This document shows, piece by piece, positions 53,522 through 63,929 of a stretch of DNA of 64,000 nt; the stretch's first letter is position 1, and each line of letters opens with the position of its first letter. The translations under genes and the position numbers were made by a program. The notes under the pieces are model-generated. The model did not search any database. It was not told the DNA's origin and saw nothing but the letters and a program-made list of their open reading frames with translations. The stretch covers positions 6,637,692-6,701,691 of the forward strand of contig NW_020654289.1 of NCBI RefSeq assembly GCF_003589595.1, written 5' to 3'. Source of the DNA: Hyposmocoma kahamanoa. Taxonomy: Eukaryota > Arthropoda > Insecta > Lepidoptera > Cosmopterigidae.

Positions 53522-56500
53522 CAGATGGTAAAAGATAACCACCACCTATCCACTGACTTGATACGTCATTATGACACATCTTGACACTGATCTTCACACC
53601 TCTCACGCACATTCACAATATACACATGCACACACGCATATATACATTTACTAATTGCATCAATGGGTAACTGCAAAAAAAGTAATTGTTTACGAATAGG
53701 GCTATTAAATGCACGATCTCTTAATACCGGACAGGATGAATTATTGGTGACGGTACTGAATCATAGGCCTGACATCCTTGCTATTAACGAGACTTGGCTG
53801 GGAGCGGGGGAAGAGTCAATTGCTCCGGCGTTACCTGGATACAGTTTTTTACATAGAGCAAGAGTAGGAAGACGAGGTGGTGGTGTGGGTTTTTACGTGA
53901 GACAGGGAATAGTTACACGTACAAAAAGACATCCACCCTCATCACTAGAACAACTATGGCTTGAAGTCCAACTACCGGGAGCCACTCTGGCGCTTGGCAC
54001 TGTATACAGGCCCGAGAGCATTAACATACGGGATGCCCTGGACGCACTCAGCGAGTCAATAAACTCTATGGCGCGCTGTAGTTATACGTGTCTTGTGGGT
54101 GATTTGAATGTGGACCTGACTCAAACAGAATCAATAAAAGCAGCAGAGCTGATTGCATTCTGCCATCAACATAACTTGGACCAGCTAGTCAAAGAACCGA
54201 CTCGAGTTACAGACTCTACTGAAACTTTGATCGACGTTGTCCTAACTGACAGTGCGTCTCGCTGTAAAGATGTAAAAGTAATACATAATCGTTGTTTAAG
54301 TGATCATGGTATGGTGTTGATTGATTTCAATATTAAAAAACCAAGAATGTGTAAACAAATAAAGTACCAACGATCTCTACGGGACATTAATATGGATCTC
54401 TTTCATATAGATCTTCATTCTATTCCATGGCAATCAATAGGTGATTTGGAAAATGTTGATCAAATGATAGAAACTTTTAATAAGTACATGTTGTGTCTGT
54501 TCGATATTCATGCACCAATAAGGAAGAGAATTGCAAGAGACAAACCGAAACCATGGATCACAGATACAATAAAATTAATGATGAGCTTACGTGATGACGC
54601 TCTATCTAACGCGCAAAAAAAGAAAACACAAAGCTCTGAAGATTACTATTGTAGTTTAAAAAATTATGTGACAGCATCCATTAGGAGAGAAAAGAAGGCG
54701 TATTTCAATAATTTCATTAATAATAATATTAACAAGCCAAATGAGCTTTGGAAAAACATTAGAAAAATTTCGAGCTTTGAAACTTCTAAGAAACCTAGCA
54801 TTCCACATAATATTAATGACCCTGAAAAAATTAATGATCATTTTTTAAATATCCCGGCCTGTGGCGACGTAAATTTAGAAAATATTACGCTAAGTAGAGA
54901 CAATCTTAAACGTGCAAAATACTTTGAGTTCAAACCTACGACAATCAAAGAGGTATACAAGATTGTTTCTGCGATAAAAACAAAATCAGAAGGGCATGAC
55001 GGGTTGAATATAGACATGATCCAACTAACCCTGGACGCGACACTCCCAATAATAACAATTATAGTGAATAAATCCATTGAGACGAATACCTTTCCAACAT
55101 GTTGGAAAAGAGCCTTAGTTAAACCCATTCCTAAAAAGAACTCGGTTGAAGAAATGAAAGACCTAAGACCAGTGTCTATTCTACCCGTATTGTCGAAAGT
55201 GATCGAAAATGTGGTCCTGGTCCAAATACAAACATTTTTAGATGAGTCAAATATTATACCTAAATTTCAGTCGGGTTTCCGGAGAGATCATGGAACGGAA
55301 ACAGCTCTACTTCATGTTACTGACGATCTTACAGAGGCCTCGGACGCGGGGTTAAGTAGCATATTAATATTACTGGATTACTCTCGAGCTTTCGATTGTT
55401 TGCACCCAGAATTGCTTCTAGCAAAATTAAAACTGTATGGGTTTTCGCCTGATGCCTGTCAGTGGTTAAGATCTTTTTTAATAGACAGAGAGCAAATGGT
55501 AGTTACGGAGAATTCGGATGGTGACAAAATGAATTCAACATGGAGAACACTCACAAGAGGGGTACCGCAAGGTTCTTCACTCAGTCCAATCCTCTTCACC
55601 ATCTTTACCGCAGATCTACCAATAAGCATAACATCCTGTAAATATCACTTATACGCAGACGATACACAATTATACTACTCATTTGACGGAAAAAGTTCAC
55701 AATTAGCAGTGGATAAAATTAATAACGATCTTCAAAATATTTACATCTGGTCACAGAGGAACTCTCTGGTTCTAAATCCTGGGAAATCACAAATGTTAAT
55801 CTTGGGAACTAAAACACAAATAAAACAGGTATTAGATTGTGCTAACAAAATTAAAATTAATGACGTTATTCTGGAACAGGTCAAGTCGGCACGGAATTTG
55901 GGACTTATTTTGGATGAAGAACAAAAATACGTAGAGCACGTTAATCTGAAAATTAGAAACGCCTTCTTTAGGTTAAAAACTCTATACCAAATCAGGCCAT
56001 ACATAAAGGAAGAGCTACGGTTACTCCTAACAGACGCTTTAGTGCTATCACCCTTTAACTACTGTAGTGTTGTTTTCGGCCCTAGAATTAAAACCTGCAC
56101 TGAGAGATCTATACAGAGAGTGCAAAACGCGTGCATCCGTTTTGCCTTCGATATACCCAGGCGAGAGTACATTACTCCCTATTTGAATAAAAAGGGAATC
56201 CTCAACATGAACGCGAGAAGAGAGCTCCAGTATGCTTGTTTGGTCCAAAGAGTGGTATGGAACGGGAAACCGGAATATCTCTTCGAAAAACTCACATGGC
56301 AGAGAGACGTTACGCATAGAAGTCTTCGTACTACTATATGCGACATGTTAAGGGTTCCAATACATAAGTCATCACGGTACAGGGGTTGTTTTAGGTTTAG
56401 TGCTGCAAGAATATGGAATGATCTGCCACCACCAATGAGGAAGAAAATCAGTACGCATCGGTTCAGAGACTTATTTAAATCAGCCTTAATAAAAAGGCAA

Positions 56501-57118
56501 CTTGCGGCGGTGGATCTAAAGCACTCTTTTTGGAAGGCTATAAAGCTGGGGAATTATTTTGTGCCCTAATTTATTTATCTTAATATTTTTACTATCTTTT
56601 TTCTTCACACACACACTCATACACACAAGTACATGCACGCACACACACACACACACACATGCACACACAAACGCGTGCATAACGAACATACATTCATCTT
56701 ACGCGAAGTTGTAGAGTGACCTACTGATAGTTTATTTGGATTTTTTTTTTTTAATTGTTCATTTTTTATTATTATTATTTTTTGTTATATTAGTATTCAC
56801 ATTATTATTGCAATATTTTTTGTTCAGAAAATTTAGTAATACCGTGTTCATTGTTAGGCCCTCCATACAATTAAGCCCGCCCAATATCTTAGGGCCAAGG
56901 AGGTGGCTGAAAAACAGCGCTGTCTGCGACAACAACGGTTGCAGGCAGCACAAGCTGAGACACCTCCTTTTGCCCTGTTGACATGTTTGGCGTGCATTAC
57001 GATAATTGTCTCTACTTATTATTATTATTATTTTTATTGTTTCATGTAATTATGTGCAAAACATGTTTTAATAGGACAATAAAACTTTTTGTATTTGTAT
57101 TTGTATTTGTATCTTGTG
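53522..57118 (+). mobile_element. LINE (CR1/L2 group), long copy with intact ORF2
   Basis: A short leader (53522-53662, with CA-rich sequence) precedes ORF2 (53663-56569). The 3'UTR of about 550 bp has a (CA)n run at about 56640-56660 and a conserved-looking block GCCCGCCCAATATCTTAGGG with CCAAGGAGGTGGCTGAAAAA. It ends GGACAATAAAACTTTTTGTA followed by several TTTGTA units, the element's tail. No ORF1 is seen upstream, so the copy is either 5'-truncated or of an ORF1-less kind. I could not find clear target-site duplications. Confidence 0.8.
53663..56569 (+). CDS. LINE ORF2: AP-endonuclease and reverse transcriptase, 968 aa, uninterrupted
   Basis: This protein would nick target DNA and copy its own RNA into it (target-primed reverse transcription). 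Residues 10-220 form the apurinic-type endonuclease: LRIGLLNARSL, then DILAINETWLG (catalytic Glu), LVGDLNVDL, TLIDVVLTD, and CLSDHGMVLIDF (the S-D-H active-site motif). Residues about 470-750 are the RT: KDLRPVSILPVLSKVIE, FQSGFRRDHGTETALLHV, LILLDYSRAFDCLHP, TRGVPQGSSLSPILF and YADDTQLYYSF (catalytic YADD near residue 664). The C-terminus has FSAARIWNDLPPPMRKKIS, then FRDLFKSALIKRQ. YADDTQLY and the C-terminal F-x-x-x-x-x-x-x-W-N-x-L-P pattern point to the CR1/L2 group; the exact family needs a tree. Start chosen as the first Met ahead of the endonuclease. There are no stops or frameshifts, so it is probably recently active. Confidence 0.9.
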   Translation: MGNCKKSNCLRIGLLNARSLNTGQDELLVTVLNHRPDILAINETWLGAGEESIAPALPGYSFLHRARVGRRGGGVGFYVRQGIVTRTKRHPPSSLEQLWLEVQLPGATLALGTVYRPESINIRDALDALSESINSMARCSYTCLVGDLNVDLTQTESIKAAELIAFCHQHNLDQLVKEPTRVTDSTETLIDVVLTDSASRCKDVKVIHNRCLSDHGMVLIDFNIKKPRMCKQIKYQRSLRDINMDLFHIDLHSIPWQSIGDLENVDQMIETFNKYMLCLFDIHAPIRKRIARDKPKPWITDTIKLMMSLRDDALSNAQKKKTQSSEDYYCSLKNYVTASIRREKKAYFNNFINNNINKPNELWKNIRKISSFETSKKPSIPHNINDPEKINDHFLNIPACGDVNLENITLSRDNLKRAKYFEFKPTTIKEVYKIVSAIKTKSEGHDGLNIDMIQLTLDATLPIITIIVNKSIETNTFPTCWKRALVKPIPKKNSVEEMKDLRPVSILPVLSKVIENVVLVQIQTFLDESNIIPKFQSGFRRDHGTETALLHVTDDLTEASDAGLSSILILLDYSRAFDCLHPELLLAKLKLYGFSPDACQWLRSFLIDREQMVVTENSDGDKMNSTWRTLTRGVPQGSSLSPILFTIFTADLPISITSCKYHLYADDTQLYYSFDGKSSQLAVDKINNDLQNIYIWSQRNSLVLNPGKSQMLILGTKTQIKQVLDCANKIKINDVILEQVKSARNLGLILDEEQKYVEHVNLKIRNAFFRLKTLYQIRPYIKEELRLLLTDALVLSPFNYCSVVFGPRIKTCTERSIQRVQNACIRFAFDIPRREYITPYLNKKGILNMNARRELQYACLVQRVVWNGKPEYLFEKLTWQRDVTHRSLRTTICDMLRVPIHKSSRYRGCFRFSAARIWNDLPPPMRKKISTHRFRDLFKSALIKRQLAAVDLKHSFWKAIKLGNYFVP

Positions 57119-57401
57119 TAAAGTGGAGTAATAAGTGTATGGTACAATATCTTCCTCAGATTCAACTGACTTAGAAATCGAACGACTTACTGTGTACTAG
57201 CTGGAGTGTTAGGGCGCTAATCCAAAGGTGGTATTGATGACAAGGACTTTACGATGACATCGAAACTGTGGAATATTCTATACCTACCGTGACTTACTAC
57301 CTAGTATAATACGATAAAGTACAGTAACTTCGTACAAGTCACAGACCACATACAAATGTAGGAACGGACCGCGTGCCGTGTACGGACGCACACGTTCATA
57401 T

Positions 57402-57542
57402 TAGGGCTTTCAATATCGCTGTATTTTCGCATTCCGGGAAAAAATGTCGAGATTCAGTGCGATCTCAAAAATCCCGGAAAACGAGACTTTTGAGACTGTT
57501 TTAAAAGTAGGTTTCCATACTTATAGACTAGATATTTTAATT
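57402..57542 (+). repeat. Dispersed repeat, partner of 5303-5448
   Basis: TAGGGCTTTCAATATCGCTG, GCATTCCGGGAAAAAATG, ATCTCAAAAATCCCGGAAAA, AAGTAGGTTTCCATACTTAT. Confidence 0.6.
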
Positions 57543-57554
57543 GTATACCACACT

Positions 57555-57805
57555 TGTCTTATTATACTATGCTTATTATTTCACTTTCATCATCTTATTT
57601 AAGAGCTAGACTCTTGTCGGAGTAACCTTCTCCACTCTTCACGGTTCATAGCCAGTTCTTTGACCTCTTTATAGCTGTTCATTTGATCTTCTTTTTTCAT
57701 TTGTTCACTATACGCCAGTCTCGGTCTTCCTCTTCTTCTTTTCCCTTCTATCCTCCCCTCAATTATCACTTTCACAAATTCGTCATTACGCAACAAATGT
57801 TGCAA
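57555..57805 (-). pseudogene. RTE-like LINE C-terminal fragment
   Basis: The minus-strand frame (57805-57599, 68 residues) reads IIEGRIEGKRRRGRPRLAYS, then YKEVKELAMNREEWRRLLRQ. The E-G-(K/R)-x-x-G-(K/R)-R-x-R-G-R-P-R and closing (D/N)-R-x-x-W-R-x-L pattern marks the end of an RTE-type endonuclease-RT protein. The RT domain is gone. A C13-14 homopolymer lies just outside at about 57846. Confidence 0.65.
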
Positions 57806-57859
57806 AAAACCTTCTCCTCTCTATTGCAATTAAAAGACTTCTCTCCCCCCCCCCCCAAC

Positions 57860-59155
57860 CCTTTCCAATACTTCCTCATTTGATGTCTTTTTAATCCATT
57901 TTATTTCTTCCATTTGCTTCCAGCATCATATTACACTTTACTCAAGTACTTACATATTTTCTTGCATTTGAACCAGAAACCGACCTGCCACTTCAAAATG
58001 TTATTACACTTCTTTTTTTCGCATACATTGTTAAAAAAGCAGGAAAAATATCATTTAACTGGTATCTTTACAAAGCGTAACATCTTTGTCCTAAATCTAT
58101 GTAACTAATTAAGACTGTCTTAACTGAACCCAATTATCTATCAACAATCTATACAATAACAGATCTGAATAATTTGGTTTTGTACTGAGGTTGATTGGGA
58201 TAATGACTTAAAAGTAATATTTGTGACATCTTTTAAAACCCATAGAGGCATTTGTAAAATTTCACAAGTTACAAGTGTAAATATAATAAGGTTGCAGACT
58301 ATTCTTAAATTTTCGATATAAATTTTAAACTGCTACAACAAAAATATCGAAAATACAATTGATAAGAATATGCAAAGTTTTTTTTCTATGAGAAACATAT
58401 AGATCATAATAAAAATGCGCACCTGTATATGTTTCAGCTATTGATGGTATTATTTACGATAAACTGTTTTATTACTGTGCCGAAAGACGTTTACTGCTGA
58501 AAATAGACGTAAGACAGTATGTAATATAAAAGTATACACTACCTACTACATTACAGTTTTAGTAAACAAATAATTTTAAATCCGTAAAGATTTACTTTCT
58601 CATAAAATTACGGATTTTTTTTGCTAAAGTTGTTTTATAACAAAACACGGTCTTTTATATATGTAAAATACACGATGTTTATAAAATATATAATACTTTA
58701 TTAAATTTCCGTGGCAAATTTACAACATAATTAGAATTTTAATAGTCTTCGATTTCCTCTGAAATAGAAAGTTAGCTACACCAACCTTCAAAAGTATTAG
58801 GTTTACAACTAAAATTATTTTGTTACGGTAATATTCTTTTATGTTTCATAAATTAAAAACGTTATAAACCTGCATTGAAAAGAGCAATAAATCTGCAATT
58901 AAGTCAAAATCGTAAGAGCTACCTCAGAATCCGATCAATATATATATTACGATTCATAAAACTTAATGTAGTACATTCTTAATGTATACTAGTCGATGAT
59001 CGATCGCTACGCTAGTAATATAAATTTGTTTTGAATTTTATTTTACCCTCTATGAAATAAGTGCTGTTCTGCAATAGTTCACACCGTATTTTTGTACATC
59101 ATATATACGTGTTTTATCAATGTAATTTATTTATGATATGATGAGAAATAATTCT
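57860..59155. other. Gene-free AT-rich stretch
   Basis: No repeat family or frame recognised. Confidence 0.4.
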
Positions 59156-59159
59156 CGTC

Positions 59160-59630
59160 ACCACTCCCGCACTGCCTGAAACCCAGAGTTTACAACCAAT
59201 GCGTCCTAGCGGTCATGACTTACGGAGCCGAGACATGGAATATGACGGTCAAACTGGTTCACAGACTACACGTCGCTCAGCGAGCTATGGAAAGGTCTAT
59301 GCTGGGTATCTCGGTAAGGAACAAAGTCCGGAACGAAGTTAGTCATAAGACTGAAATCGTGGACACTGTCCAGAAATATAGCAAGCACAACTAGCAGTGG
59401 GCTGGCCACATCTGTCGCAGAACCGATGAGTGATGGAGTAGACGGGTTCTCGAGTGGTGATCACGTCTCGGCAAACGTAACGTACGACGTCCCCCTGCAA
59501 GATGGACCGACGATCTGAAAAAGGTCGCGGTTAGTGGTTGGATGCGGAAAACGGGTGATCGGGCACTACGGCGTCTACTTGGGGAATCTTATCCAACATT
59601 GAACTGCAATAGGCTGATTGATTGAGAAAT
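59160..59630 (+). pseudogene. RTE-clade LINE 3' end
   Basis: The plus strand translates as VYNQCVLAVMTYGAETWNM, then AQRAMERSMLGISVRNKVRN, a stop, WAGHICRR, GKRNVRRPPARWTDDLKK and VAVSGWMRKTGDRALRRLLG. These are classic end motifs of an RTE/BovB-type protein. The element closes with GGCTGATTGATTGAGAAATA; the TGAT repeat is the usual RTE tail. Internal stops make it dead. Confidence 0.8.
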
Positions 59631-59929
59631 AATTTTAAGAGCAGTCTAGCGTAATAGAGTGTTTTAACATTGATTTAATATGTAATTGTAAGTAGTTTAA
59701 ACATTACTGTATAAATAAAGAAGTCAGAAAGAAAGAAAAGGTATATTCTTAAGTTTTTTTAAGGTACTGTAAACCCTTACAGCTGTGGGTTAGAGTAGCA
59801 AGAGACACATTTCAATGAGAAACGAGGAAAACAAAACATAAATAAAACTTTACTACGTGTATTCAGATCGAAACTTCTTCTAAAACAACCAGGATTATAA
59901 TGTTTTAACAATGTTCTATTTATCGAATT

Positions 59930-60085
59930 CTTAAGTTTTCGCGATTGTTACACATTGGAAATAAAACTATTTTTCCGGATTTAACCGTGACCATGGGACC
60001 TGTAAAGGGCCCGAAACGTCGGTTTGTTTGAAAAAACAAATATACGCGATTTAAATCCGGAAAAATAGTTTCATTTCCTAAATGT
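59930..60085. mobile_element. Foldback family D copy (short form)
   Basis: TTTTCGCGATTGTTACACAT, GGAAATAAAACTATTTTTCC, GGATTTA, then GACCATGGGACCTGTAAAGG, GCCCGAAACGTCGGTTTGTT, GAAAAAACAAATATACGCGA, TTTAAATCCGGAAAAATAGT, TTCATTTCCTA. The outer ends are inverted copies of each other. Confidence 0.75.
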
Positions 60086-60149
60086 TCTATTTTTTAATAC
60101 AATTCTAAATACAAACCTACATTCATTCAGCCAGCACTAATACAAACCA

Positions 60150-60600
60150 TAATGCCTAGTCTACAGTATTAAGTGACGGGACGAACATGTCGTCCACTTG
60201 GAGGTAAACGACACGCCCACACTTCACGTCTACTCTCGTTCTCCGTCCAACATCCGTCCGAAACAAATTACTGTCAAATAAGGGATTCTCGATCAATTTA
60301 AAAGACGCACGACGTGAATTAAGCTTCATACTTGACATTTACTCTTGATTTGGTCGAGTATTTCTTATTTCTCAGTAATTGTGTCGGACGGAATGTCGAA
60401 CGATTGCATAGATCTGAAGGATGCCACTGAGCCAGTCACCATGAGACATAAGTTGACAAGTCCCATGTGCCTGTAATTTCACCAGCACCCTGACCCTTCA
60501 AAACCGGAACACAGTAATGCTCACATTACTGCTTGGCAGTAATAGGTACCTTACTATTCCCTGGATGAAGTATTTCAAGGAGCTCCACTGCTATTAAAAG
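60150..60600 (-). mobile_element. SLR repeat split by a MITE
   Basis: The tail half (ATTAAGTGACGGGACGAACA, GGTAAACGACACGCC) lies at 60165-60218. The head half (AGCCAGTCACCATGAGACAT, CTTCAAAACCGGAACACAGT, AAGGAGCTCCACTGCTATTA) lies at 60412-60600. The piece between them is the MITE at 60229-60405; about 45 bp of SLR sequence was lost at the junction. Confidence 0.75.
60229..60405. mobile_element. MITE nested in SLR, second copy of the 45920 family
   Basis: TACTCTCGTTCTCCGTCCAA, CATCCGTCCGAAACAAATTA, CTGTCAAATAAG returns inverted as CTTATTTCTCAGTAATTGTG, TCGGACGGAATGTCGAACG. Confidence 0.75.
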
Positions 60601-60724
60601 TATTAATATGTCTTATATTATGTTATCGACTTTCTTAAATATATGTCGTATATATACAGTACTGTAAATTGTATTTATTGTATTTTAAGTAAAATATGAC
60701 CCTAACGCAATAATTAAAGCGTCA

Positions 60725-60965
60725 AAAACACAGAGAGCGGGTGCGGGTCGGGCTCGTGTCGGGCTTGTGTCAGGTCGGGACCGCGGCGGATCTAATTCCG
60801 TATATTTATATGGACGACAATTTATATATTTATATTATTGAGCCCATCCCGCGCCCGCGCTCGATGTAATTGTCGTCCATATAAATATACGGAATTAGAC
60901 ATGCCGCGCTCCCGAACCGACACGCGCCCGACCCGCACCCGCTCTCTGTCTGTTTCACGCTTATA
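60725..60965. repeat. GC-rich inverted repeat, ~90-bp arms
   Basis: The left arm, AGAGAGCGGGTGCGGGTCGG to ATATTTATATGGACGACAAT, is mirrored on the right by ATTGTCGTCCATATAAATAT to CCGACCCGCACCCGCTCTCT. The GC-rich part is related to the inner end of the 44832/47999 arms. Confidence 0.8.
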
Positions 60966-61349
60966 ACTTCAAAGTGCAATTATAATTCTCATAACACCAT
61001 CGGCAGTAATTCTTTAAAAAAATAATTCACATATCTCTACAGTTCATAACGTCACCCGGAGCTAGACAAATTATGAAACGTCGAAAATCATAAGTTTAAC
61101 ATTATCGTTCGACCTTAAAAAACTAATGAGATGGATTACAATAGATGTGCGACTATTTATTTCAATGAAATTGCATTTTTATTGTGATTACCATTGTCCA
61201 GATATTCTTTGCGTGGCGAATTGATAAACCTGAACGCGAAATGGTAATATGTCTTAAGGCCGTGCCTAATTATATTGTTAAGTGAGCATATGAGGATATT
61301 TCGTCTGAGATATTCTTTGATTATTGTTTGTAAGTTAGCGAAGTTACGA

Positions 61350-61435
61350 CTTTTTTATGACAATAAGTGACGGATCGAACAAGTTGTGAGCGTGGTGGTA
61401 AGTGACTTGCTGTTGGCACTCAAAGGTTGAAATCT
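61350..61435 (-). mobile_element. SLR repeat 3' end fragment
   Basis: TTTTTATGACAATAAGTGAC, GGATCGAACAAGTTGTGAGC, GTGGTGGTAAGTGACTTGC. Confidence 0.65.
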
Positions 61436-61789
61436 ACATAATATACTTCGGTGAATGAGCTGCATCAGCTCATTCCTCATTCTACCGACCCCTTTTTACA
61501 TTCAGACATATGGCGCGATATCATCCCTACTTGGTTGATGCCCTCAGGCGTACTAAGCGCTTTTCATTGTCTTTTATTATGTGCACAGCCAGGACTGCAA
61601 TTTCTTGGTTGTGACTACGTTTCCGAGCACATACAATCTGAGTATCTTTAAGATGCGATTGAATAGGTATTTTCTGGGCGAGCTCTTTCCATCGTAGACG
61701 TTTGCTTTGCGAAGGCAAGTCCATTTACATTAAAAAAATAGCACATTGTGCAACAAAATAGGGCACTGCTATTGTACTACCTTTGTCAC

Positions 61790-61870
61790 CAACACACTTA
61801 CCCTTCAAAATTGGAACGCAGTAATGCTCACATTATTGCTTGAGTGCAGAAATAGGAAATAGTAGTAGGA
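61790..61870 (-). mobile_element. SLR repeat 5' part
   Basis: CTTACCCTTCAAAATTGGAA, CGCAGTAATGCTCACATTAT, GCAGAAATAGGAAATAGTAG. Confidence 0.65.
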
Positions 61871-62050
61871 GGCTCTAAATTCAGGTGTTATTTTTTTATA
61901 TACGTTACGCGATAACTTATTTTGTGAACCGATTTTGTGATTCTTTTTTTGTTGGATGGAGGGTGCCGCAGTAGTCCCATTTAAATTTAAAGTGACAAAC
62001 TAGTGGATGAATAACTTTTGAAGTCGGTTTTTTTAGTACTCTGTACTAAA
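61871..62050 (+). repeat. Family A repeat, internally deleted
   Basis: ATACGTTACGCGATAACTTA, GTGAACCGATTTTGTGATTC, TAGTCCCATTTAAATTTAAA, then directly TTTTGAAGTCGGTTTTTTTA and GTACTCTGTA. Confidence 0.7.
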
Positions 62051-62296
62051 AAGTAAACTAAAATTAAAGTACAGTCTGTAAGTTTATGTTGGGCGTCATT
62101 CCAAAGAGAATTCAACCATAAAACGTCGTTTGAAAAATTCACCAAAAAATGCTGTTGGCTAAAAACCACTCGTAGTGGCCTTGAACGACTCATGTATTTA
62201 TAAAAAACTTGAACTTTTACCTTTCGCTCGAGAATTTCTATCGAAAATCGTGCTCCTCGTATGAGTCACTGGTGCCATTTATAACTTTTAATTCTT

Positions 62297-62400
62297 TAAC
62301 GACCTCTGTGGTCAGCGGCTAGCACTACGAGCGCTTGAAGAGGAGGTTACGGAATCGATTGCCGCTAGGATCAATCTAGAAAAGATGGCTCTGGATGTAC
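62297..62400 (+). mobile_element. Degenerate tRNA-derived SINE head
   Basis: GACCTCTGTGGTCAGCGGCT, AGCACTACGAGCGCTTGAAG, and a weak B box GGAATCGATTGCCG. Confidence 0.5.
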
Positions 62401-62929
62401 TCAGCCCATGTTAGGCACCAGACGGTGCCAGATACTAGACAGTAAGCATGCGATCAAAATGGGATACCTACAGTTACATTTTCCCCAGTGATCGAAAATT
62501 CGGGTGCAAATGATGCAATTATAAAAGATATTAGGAAGCGATTTTTTTGATTGCTTCGCTTGCGCTCGGCGCCCCCTAAGACCCTGCGTGCGTGCGCTGC
62601 ACACTCTGTTCCATAGGTAAAGCCGGCACTGGGTGTTCGGAATGTTGTCCCCGGCATTCATTTCGTTTTTCTGCCACTTATAATAGAGGGAATTTCCTAG
62701 TTTGAAATCATTTATTATTTATTAGTAACAGATTTAACCAGTTTCCAAATTGGATGACCTAATTTTAATAGTCCATCGTGCATTTGTTATGTGAAAGCGT
62801 CCTTTATTTTAATACTGAGCATTTCAACGAAAGGAAAATAAGTCATACCGTACCGTACCCAGACTTAAATCGTAATAATCATCATTATACTTACTTGAAT
62901 TTGTATACCTCCCATTGTTGGCAACGCAT

Positions 62930-63400
62930 TAGTAGCGGTCTAGTTGAGGGCCTGAGGCGGACATTATCGCAGGACACTGCAACTTGGGATCTCCGGCACT
63001 ATCCCGAAGAGCTAGTAGAGAATGAGCTAGACATCTTCTGGTCCCTCCGGCAGCGTAGGGATTTGGGAAACTGGAGAGTCGTCGTTCATTCGGCGTCGGG
63101 AAGAGTGCGTGCTTTACAGCTCCGCCATCAATGAGAAGATTTGGTAGTCGGCGGCTCAACGGTGGCAACCGCTAGTCGTGCGGAGCGCAACGGGAAGTAA
63201 GCGAGCCGACAGTTCTGCTACCTATCTGGAAAATAGGAAGGGTGCCGTACGTGCACCCGGGGCGGCTCACCTAAGGCAGATGAAGTCCGTGCAAACGTGC
63301 TGATCCGGGGTTAGGGCCTGTGCGGGCTCCCTCGCACAGGTCATAGTGATTGTTGTGTGACATGGTAAACCGGCGAAAGTTGACGTAGTACTTCTAATGT
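62930..63400 (+). other. GC-rich retroelement-like stretch
   Basis: The base composition is unlike the neighbours. It holds a CTCGCACAGG/CCTGTGCGGG near-inverted pair around 63310-63340 and an end that runs into a TAATAATAATATAAAAAAC tail (63399-63418). This resembles the 3'UTR of a LINE on the plus strand. The frame over 62930-63134 (VEGLRRTLSQDTATWDLRHY...) is not recognised. Confidence 0.4.
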
Positions 63401-63929
63401 AATAATAATATAAAAAACAAGTTTTACTGTAAATCGCATGACAATTAGAATAAGGTTATAATATGACTGGCATGTTCTCTAGAACAAAAGTGCTAAAATT
63501 AAATGAAGATTTAGACAAAAAAGGTCATAATGCCCTTCCGCATAACCAAAAGGTTGATAAGGACAGGCACTGTAAACAAAACTTATGTAGAAATATGTAT
63601 ATGGGACTGTCGGTAACAAATGTCTTTGGAGAGGGATTTAAGCGATCCGCCTCGCAGATCCAAATGGGTTGGCTGACTTCTAGTCTTCAAAAAGTTATGT
63701 TGACCTTCTGTAACATGAAGGTTTTATCACGTTATTCAATTTTATTAATCTCGTACATATTTCAATTACCGACAGGTTATTCAAAGATCAAAACCGCAAC
63801 GTAATAGATGCAGAGGTAAAGGATTGAAAGCGTTCTTTCCTCGAAGCACAATTTCTCAAGGTCCTATATTATGAACGTGATTGTGTCAGGCCTAAATGAT
63901 GACTACACTACTAGGTATAGGGCTCCAGT

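Noticed and set aside
63463..63804. 113-codon plus-strand frame as a gene
   Set aside because: No recognisable domain, composition like the surrounding AT-rich DNA, no paired exon; a frame of this length is expected by chance.
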